NCBI GenBank assembly: GCA_964030475.1
Contig: CAXIPT010000015.1
Coordinates: 362,044-426,043, forward strand
Direction: 5' to 3'
DNA from: Tethya wilhelma
Taxonomy: Eukaryota > Porifera > Demospongiae > Tethyida > Tethyidae
Length of the DNA stretch: 64,000 nucleotides
Under the pieces are notes generated by a model that was not told the origin of the DNA, did no database searches, and saw only the letters and a list, made by a program, of their open reading frames with translations. Within the stretch, counting starts at the first letter, position 1. Each line of letters opens with the position of its first letter. Below, one piece after another: positions 57,613 to 64,000 of this stretch. The translations under genes and the position numbers were made by a program.

Positions 57613-57926
57613 TTGATCACCTTAAATTTGCAACAGCAGTAGTATACCACACCCCTGTACTATTCATAATTATATACATATTATTTTATAATGGCACAAC
57701 ACCTATGCTATAATTGATTATGAGATTTAAAAGCTTGCACTCATTGGTCGAATACAGGGTAGTATCTTATATAGTAATGTAGTTATATTCTGATGGATTC
57801 CCAGCGACGAACAGCTATACCATCTAGCACCGTGACCATGCAAGTAATCACTATAATTGTGTGTAGATCAAATATACTGTATACGATACAATTAATTGTA
57901 TTCCTAACTAGTGTTTGAATCACTAC
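57613..57926 (+). other. Upstream flank of gene E, paralogous to gene B
   Basis: TTGATCACCTT..TTTGCA.CAGCAGTAGTA through GATTAATTGTATTCCTAAC matches 18586-18935. No gene within it. Confidence 0.6.
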
Positions 57927-57994
57927 TTGCTACACATGACTTGTATCTACTTTTGGAACTCACTATATTTGTAGATGACTAAAAATAACTTAAC
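57927..57994 (-). promoter_or_regulatory. Conserved upstream block of gene E, inverted in place
   Basis: TTGCTACACATGACTTG, CTACTTTTGGAACTCACTAT and GACTAAAAATAACTT: the same block as before gene B but in opposite orientation, while the sequences on both sides (GTATTCCTAAC before; AGTAGATCATTTT..GTAGCATTGTTGTACTG after) keep the same orientation as in B. Confidence 0.6.
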
Positions 57995-58145
57995 AGTAGA
58001 TCATTTTTTGTAGCATTGTTGTACTGTTTCTGTTTGTGACAAGTGTACTGAATTGTTATAGTAAAATACCATTGCTGAACTCTTATTTGTGCTCCAACTG
58101 CATCGACTCCAATAGCTTTAAGTTAGGCCCTATAAGCAGAAGATT

Positions 58146-60347
58146 ATGAAGCTGATTGCAATTATCTGTATTCTGGCAATCTGTGGACTGTCACAAGCCA
58201 AGCCAAGTCCAGATCCTGATCCATCAGTTTCACAAGTAAGAAATCAAGTTTTTCATTCATCGCACAAATGTTTTACATGCATACAGTGACACTCAATTCA
58301 TACATATACACGCATGGTGTAGCAAGCTGAAGATGAAGATGTACAGAATGTTCTTGAAGCCTTATTAGCTGCAGGGCACAAAAAATCACAAGAGGTTAGA
58401 TCATATATTACTACAAGTAGTAAAAATTTTATAAAAATGAGAAGTGTAGGAATGGGCAGTGCGGTAAAAAGCAATGAAACAAGGTAAGTCTCCGAATTTC
58501 GGCACATGACTACTTCATTTTCATGAGTGAATTGCAAATTTGAATTCCATCATTATAAATGTCGGTCATTTGGCTCATGAGTCAATGCAATGCACTTGAC
58601 TAATTTGGATGAAGTAACAAGCAATTAGAATGTAGATACACAAAGAATAGGGCACAAAAAATGAAGTAGTCATGTGCCGAAATTCAGAGACTTGCCTTGT
58701 TTCATTGCTTTTTACTGCACTGCCCATTCCTACACTTCTCATTTTATAAAATTTTTACTACTTGTTCATTCACTTTTTTAAACACCAAGGTGCTCAATTG
58801 CATGGAGACAATCACACACACACAGCAGAGACTTGTCAGTCTCTAAAAGGTGTACATTTGATGCGCATACGCATTATATACATGCAAACCACGTAGTCTA
58901 TTGATGACCTTTACCAACATCAAAATGGCTAAATAAAAAGTACAGTATTTTATATCGAGAGTTTCAAAGCTGCCTAGATTTTGTTTGCTGGGTTTTCACC
59001 AGCAAAGGAGTCCAAAACGAGCTGTACTACAGATGAAATGAAGTCCCACTATATGGTTAAAGTTGGCTCAATGCCTTTTGTTTGTCTGGAAATCGCGTTC
59101 AAGTAAGTCAGTTAGGAACAAGGAAGGAAGGAAGGAAGGAGAACAAAATTGCACTCTTGTGGCTTCTCGCGAGCGCTCTCTCCAGAGTGCTCTAGAAACT
59201 TTCTACCAGTCTTCTTGGTTAATACAGTAAGAAAACTGTATGGGGGAGGCTATGAAATGCATTTGAAGGCTTAGCTTTCTTTCCCTGAAAGTTTATAAAC
59301 ATGAACATTTTGTATTGTGTCAATGGGACAGTCGGCCCATTCCTACTATACGTACTACCGTACGTATGATATTGTATACTGTTATGGCAACAATGGTAGG
59401 ATATTATCACTGCATGTATAATATGGCAAGATTGTGCACTCTTGACTCATGCCTATCCTTATAATTACACTGCAATTGCATGAAATTCATTAAACAATTA
59501 TCTATGCAGGCCAAGAAACAAGGTCTTAGGTTTCCATTTCATCCCCATCGTCAAGCAAAAGCGGAGTCTGATAAGGTCACTTATAAACTGCTTGCAAGCT
59601 GTATCAATATTTATACATAACATCCTGCTTGTCATGTAATTTTTTATACTATCATTGTTTAAAAAATGCTAAGTTATGCAGGAAGTCTCTGATAGCAATT
59701 TTTTCCAAGTACTCTGTGTGAATATTTTGTAGTGGGTCAGCAAAATGCTGACTCAGCAATTTTAAGCAATCAGGACACAATAATTTCTTACACATTTAAT
59801 TACAAGTTACAACCCCCTCTGGCTCATTGTTATAATTATTGATTATGATTATCAATGATTTAATCTGTACTGCAGGCCAGACAACAAATAAAATCCCACA
59901 AAAGACCAGGAGCCAAAAAAGAAGCCAATGCTCAATTCTTTGATTACTATGATTACTATGATAATTATGATTACTGGAGTTTTCTTGATGATTTTTGCTC
60001 ATCAAGGAAAGCCAAGGCTAAGCAGAGCAACTTTGAAGCTGCAGCTAGAAAGTCGAGTATAAGTTCTAGATGTACTCCTGTAATTTGACAAATTTTCATG
60101 TTTCAAAACTTTATATATGACCCAGGCAAAAAAAGTCCACAAATTTTGCAAAATATAAACTAGGAAACTTTACGCACATAAATATTAGGCATAAGGACTC
60201 TAAACCATGAAAATTTTCTGAATTAGACTTTAACATGATTGTATACATGCACTTATCTTTCCATATATACAGATACAGTTATGTCCTGCTTGTAGGTATC
60301 TACAAGATGCTAACGAAAGGGAGATATGCGCCGCCATTGCATGTTAA
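58146..60347 (+). CDS. Secreted Asp/Tyr-rich family gene E, exon-4 donor damaged
   Basis: Exons by homology: 58146-58235 (MKLIAIICILAICGLSQA signal peptide), 58323-58394 (QAEDEDVQNVLEALLAAGHK), 59510-59575 (AKKQGLRFPFHPHRQ), 59876-60058 (ARQQIKSHKRPG, Asp/Tyr block FFDYYDYYDNYDYW, DDFCSSRKAKAKQ), 60279-60347 (C-PA-C, eleven residues, C-AAIA-C). The exon-4 donor, GTAAGT in A, B, C and D, is ATAAGT here. If unspliced, the frame runs nine more codons to a stop near 60090; a GT two bases upstream would shift frame. Either way the four-Cys tail would be lost, although exon 5 itself is intact with conserved spacing. Intron 2 holds repeat H6. Close paralogue of B. Confidence 0.75.
58414..59369 (+). 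mobile_element. Repeat family H, full-length copy H6 in gene E intron 2
   Basis: CAAGTAGTAAAAATTTTATA, foldback module to 58763, core with CAAGTAAGTCAGTTAGG, GTCGGCCCATTCCTACTA and hairpin ATACGTAC-TACC-GTACGTAT then GA. Gene B intron 2 lacks it at the equivalent place. Splice sites of exons 2 and 3 are untouched. Confidence 0.9.
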
Positions 60348-60590
60348 CTATATAGCAGTATTTGTGAAATCGATGTGAATTTTAGAACTGGACATCTGAT
60401 AGATTTAGATATTTATATATAAGTAAATTGTTGTGGAAATCTAATCAACCCCAAGTGATAGAACTTGCATGGATTATAGTCATTTTACATGATATTGTAA
60501 TAATTATGTTGATTCTTTATTGCACATCCTCTGTATATATATAACCCACCAAAGATGTAAGGGTGTATACATAATAATTATTATAGTTTA

Positions 60591-61454
60591 CAAGTAGAAA
60601 AAAAAAAAGAAATGTAGTAAGACAAAGGTTAAATCATATATAATAAGAAAGCATGCAACAAGATGGAATGGCTGTTAGAATGTGTATAATTATACAGAAT
60701 CCTTCTGTAATATATTACTCTTGTTTCCATGTCGGGTCCCTCGTGTGGCCAACAGGATGAATTCTGCAAACATTCAATCTTCTTTTTACTATTTATATTA
60801 GCCATTCCTGTGTCTTCCAATGTTTTTTCTCTACTTGTTTGTTCCCATTTTGTTTGTGTGTAAGCCACAGCCAGTTATACTCACAATTTGTGAAGCCTGC
60901 TTGTTACTGAAGTGAAACACACATCTCAGTAACTGGGAGGCTGCCTTCTAAATATTATAAAGAAGAGTGAGAGTTTTTAGTATCAACCAGAAATTTTCAG
61001 GTATCAGAAATATTTCAGGCAACTTGCATTCAATAATGTACACTTTTTTGTGTGTGGAAAGGGTTGTCAATTTGAATTTCCAGGTATATAGCTTATGAAT
61101 TATGCATGATGTAGAAATAAATGGCGGCCATCCAGAGAAGGCACTTTTCACCTTGTATATGTATCTAGTGACTCAATGAGAGACGCAAAAAAAACTGATG
61201 GCAATTAAAAACGAAGAAACTAAGCTCTTAATTCGTTCAAGAATCAGACCAATTTTCTCCATCTTCTTATTCTTCTATCTTGGGCTTGAGTTTTCTCAAA
61301 GACTATTCACTTTCAGACGCTGGAGATTTGGCATATTTTAGTTTGGCATTATGGTTTAGGGCATGTTTTGGGGCTCATTAGAAAGAGAATGAGCTATAAA
61401 TAACCTTTTATTGCCAAGCACTCAGTTTTTGCAGTTATTCGCGTAAATATTTGC
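60591..61454 (+). repeat. Repeat family K, copy K2, 3'-truncated
   Basis: Foldback module 60591-60838 with CAAGTAGAAA end and AACAAGATGGAATGGCTGTT, core with GAAGTGAAACACACATCTC, AATGGCGGCCAT and AGAAAGAGAATGAGC. It stops at about 61454 before the terminal hairpin; some internal pieces are out of order. Confidence 0.75.
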
Positions 61455-62159
61455 CTGTCAGGAAAATTTTGGTCCCATAAAAATTTTAGTCTCGGGGAAA
61501 TTGAAAATTCTTGGTAAATTTGGTCCAGGGGGACCAATAAAATTCTAGTCCGAGCAGGTCTTGTGTGTTTGGCAGTCAGCTTGAGATCCAATGCTCTACA
61601 TTTACTGGTCAGCAACCAATTGTCTGTCCAGCTTGGTCAGGTCTGTAGTAGCACATATAGTATGTCTATACAACAAGATGGTGGCATCGGCATTCTGTGG
61701 ATGCAAGGTTCACTGTATAAGGTTCATCAGCAAGCACCATTGGCATCATGATAGAGTGGTTAAAATATAAAGTAAAACATGACTAGAGTTATACTGTAAG
61801 TGGGAAATTTTCATTCGTAAATGGAAAATTTTCACAAGGTTCAAAATTTTCTGAGATTTTTAGGAATAATAATGCCTCCAGTTTGTCACGATCAACATTT
61901 TGCAAAAATTTGAATCGTGAAAATTTGTCTTCTTGCTGAAACAACTTATACCGCAAAAATTTGGACCAGCGAAAAGTTCCATCTACTCCATGACTTGCCA
62001 AGCATGCATGTGCTAAGCTCAACCTAGCTGCGGTGCTGAGCCATGCAGGCATACCTTATATATTGGGAAAATTTCATGGGGTTTAACTTTCACGGTTTTT
62101 GTGGATCTATCTATGAAATTGTCTGTATGGCTTGCACAGTACTAAAATTATCATTACTA
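61455..62159. other. Non-coding, AAATTTT-rich repeat-like sequence
   Basis: Dense in GAAAATTTT/AAAATTTT words (for example GGGAAATTTTCATTCG near 61801 and GGGAAAATTTCATGGGG near 62066) that may be the arms of a decayed MITE. No gene supported. Confidence 0.35.
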
Positions 62160-63998
62160 TCATACGTATGGTAGTACGTATAGTAGGAATGGGCCGACTG
62201 TCCCATACAAAATGTTCATGCCTATAAACTTTCAGGGAAACAAGGCTAAGCCTTCATATGCATTTTATAGCCTCTCCCAGACAGTTTACTTACTGTATTA
62301 ACCAAGAAAACTGGCAGAAAGTTTCTGGAGCACTCTGGAGAGAGAGCGCTGGCGAGAAGCCACAAGAGTGCAATTTTGTTCTCCTTCCTTCCTTCCTAAC
62401 TGTCTTACTTGAACGCGATTTCCAGACAAACTAAAGGCATTGAGCCAACTTTAACTATACAAGTAGAAAAAACATTGGAAATGTAATGAAAACATAGGAA
62501 TGGCCAAATCAGTCGTAAAAAGTAAGCAAACAAGATAGGAATGGTGGTCGGATTGAGTGAAGAGTTCATTTTGTGTGTCTCAGTTATGTTCATATCCCTA
62601 GCTCAATGACATAGTGGACACAGGAATGAACTCTTCTCTCAATCTGACCACCATTCCTATCTTGTTTGCTTACTTTTTACGACTGATTTGGCCATTCCTA
62701 TGTTCTCATTACATTTCCAATGTTTTTTCTACTTGTTTGTTCTATTTGTATGTACCCTAGCAAATTCTCTAAAGCAACTAATAGCTATGGTGGACTTTTG
62801 TATCCAGTACATGCAGTAGTAGTGGAAATAGCAGAATCTGCCACGAAATAGTATGAATTCTAAATAACGCACACTTCTATATGTGGAAAGGGTCGTCAAT
62901 TTGATTTTTCAAGTAGCTAATGAATTATTCATGAGTATAGAAATTTAATGGCTGTCATACGGAGAAGGCGCTTTTCGTTTTATATCTAGCGACTTAGCTA
63001 GAGAGACGAATAACCGATGCCAAAAGCGGTTGAAGACAAAGAAACCAAGTTTATTTGTTCAAGAATCAGCTCCTGAAAGTGAGCGCTCTCAGAGAAAAAT
63101 GAGCGCAAGATAGAAGAATAAGAAGAAGAAGATGGAGAAAATTGGAGGTTTGGCATATTTTAGTCTGGTACTTTAGCGATGGTTTTAGGCCATGTTTTTA
63201 GGCTTGTTAGAAAGAGAAAGAGCTAAATAGTAGCTTAAGAAGCCTTTTTGTGCCAAGTGCTCATTTTTTGCAGAGTTATTCGCGTGAGTATTTGTATTGC
63301 GCTAATGGGGCATTCGTGCCATTCCTATGTACCCAGTACTACCGTACTGGGAATAGTGAGACTTCATTTCATCTGTAGTACGTCCTTTTTGACTTGTTAG
63401 CTGGCGAAAAGGCAGCAAACAAAATCTAGGTAGCTTTGAAAATCTCGATATAAAATACTGTACTTTTATTTAGCCATTTTTATATAGGTAAAGGTCGTCA
63501 ATAGACCACGTGGTTTGCAATTATTTATAATGCGCATGCGCATTAAATGTACAGTTCTGCTTTTTGTATACAACTAGTCTGCTGTATGAATACAATTGAG
63601 CACCTTGGGGTTTAAAAAAGTGAATGAACAAGTATAGTAAAAATTTTATAAAAATTAGAAGTGTAGGAATGGGCAGTGCGGTAAAAAGCAATGAAACAAG
63701 GTAAGTCTCTGAATTTCGGCACATGACTACTTCATTTTTTTTACCCAACTCTTATACATTACTGTGTACCTACATTCTACATACTTGTTACTTTATCCAA
63801 ATTAGTCAAGTGATTGCTTGCATTGACTCATGCATGAGCCAAATGACCGACACTATAATGATGGAATCCAAACTTGCAATTGACTCATTAAATGAAGTAG
63901 TCATGTGCCGAAATTCAGAGACTTACCTTGTTTCATTGCTTTTTACCGCACTGCCCATTCCTACACTTCTAATTTTTATAAAATTTTTACTATACTTG
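62160..63998 (-). mobile_element. Repeat family H, copy H7, split by a K element
   Basis: On plus it begins with the hairpin end TCATACGTATGGTAGTACG, TAGTAGGAATGGGCC, and runs to TTTAACTATA at 62459; it resumes TAGTGAGACTTCATTTC at 63354 and ends with the foldback module, ACTATACTTG at 63998. The window ends two bases later. Confidence 0.85.
62460..63353 (+). mobile_element. Repeat family K, full-length copy K4 nested in H7
   Basis: Module 62460-62740 (CAAGTAGAAAAAACATTGG ... CCAATGTTTTTTCTACTTG) with TAGGAATGGCC in both arms, core with AACGCACACTTCTATATGTG and GAAACCAAGTTTATTTG, then GTGCCATTCCTATGTACC and hairpin CCCAGTAC-TACC-GTACTGGG ending AA. The host H sequence is rejoined as TTAACTATA^TAGTGAG, with no duplicated bases. 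Confidence 0.9.
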
Positions 63999-64000
63999 TT

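Overview
The window reads as AT-rich, TE-dense genomic DNA of a metazoan with compact genes: introns are short (about 46 to 260 nt where undisturbed), there is an assembly gap (N-run 16342-16404), and the transposon lineages are animal ones (ZBED-type hAT, BEL/Pao, PHD-finger non-LTR, pogo-like MITE, Helitron with R/E-rich leader). My best guess is a demosponge such as Amphimedon; this is inference from general character, not from a marker gene.

Layout. 0-4.3 kb: a tandemly duplicated unknown gene (1020-1478 and 3283-3741), one flank of which took a 181-bp TA-flanked MITE. 5.2-9.0 kb: a ~355-bp satellite-like array split by a 434-bp inverted-repeat transposon, then a ~110-135-bp minisatellite. 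9.1-11.4 kb: a decayed hAT (ZBED) transposase carrying a nested hAT MITE. 12.6-14.1 kb: gene A of a multi-exon secreted-protein family. 16.2-16.5 kb: a truncated repeat, the gap, and one exon of a METTL2/8-like methyltransferase. 18.1-20.7 kb: gene B of the secreted family, with a pogo-like MITE upstream. 20.7-22.8 kb: 5' LTR plus gag of a retrotransposon. 23.3-24.4 kb: ORF1-like element. 25.7-31 kb: repeat family H, a decayed DDE-like transposase gene and another H copy inserted in it. 32-37.9 kb: a degenerate BEL/Pao element (minus) with two nested DNA transposons. 38-41 kb: H and P repeats. 41.2-47.9 kb: a segmental duplication with orphan exons (copy C) and a complete gene D (minus) of the secreted family. 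48.6-55 kb: a minus-strand non-LTR retrotransposon split by a 2.3-kb element with ~0.5-kb inverted repeats. 55.7-57.6 kb: a Helitron N-terminal fragment sitting in the upstream region of gene E. 58.1-60.3 kb: gene E, whose intron 2 holds a full H element. 60.6-64 kb: K and H repeats, K nested in H.

Two things stand out. (1) A small, apparently lineage-specific family of secreted proteins (A, B, D, E, plus partial C): five phase-0 exons encode a signal peptide, basic/acidic linkers, an Asp/Tyr-rich block and a C-terminal four-cysteine motif C-X2-3-C-X11-C-X3-4-C. A shared upstream block lies 150-350 bp from the start codons. I do not know its function. (2) Two non-autonomous repeat families, H and K, with different sequence but identical architecture: a long foldback module beginning CAAGTA, a unique core, and a terminal hairpin with invariant centre GTACTACYGTAC and family-specific stem. 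Four locus comparisons indicate insertion between A and T without target duplication, as for Helitrons, although the ends are not canonical Helitron ends.

Most other open frames in the window are shadows or chance and were left out.
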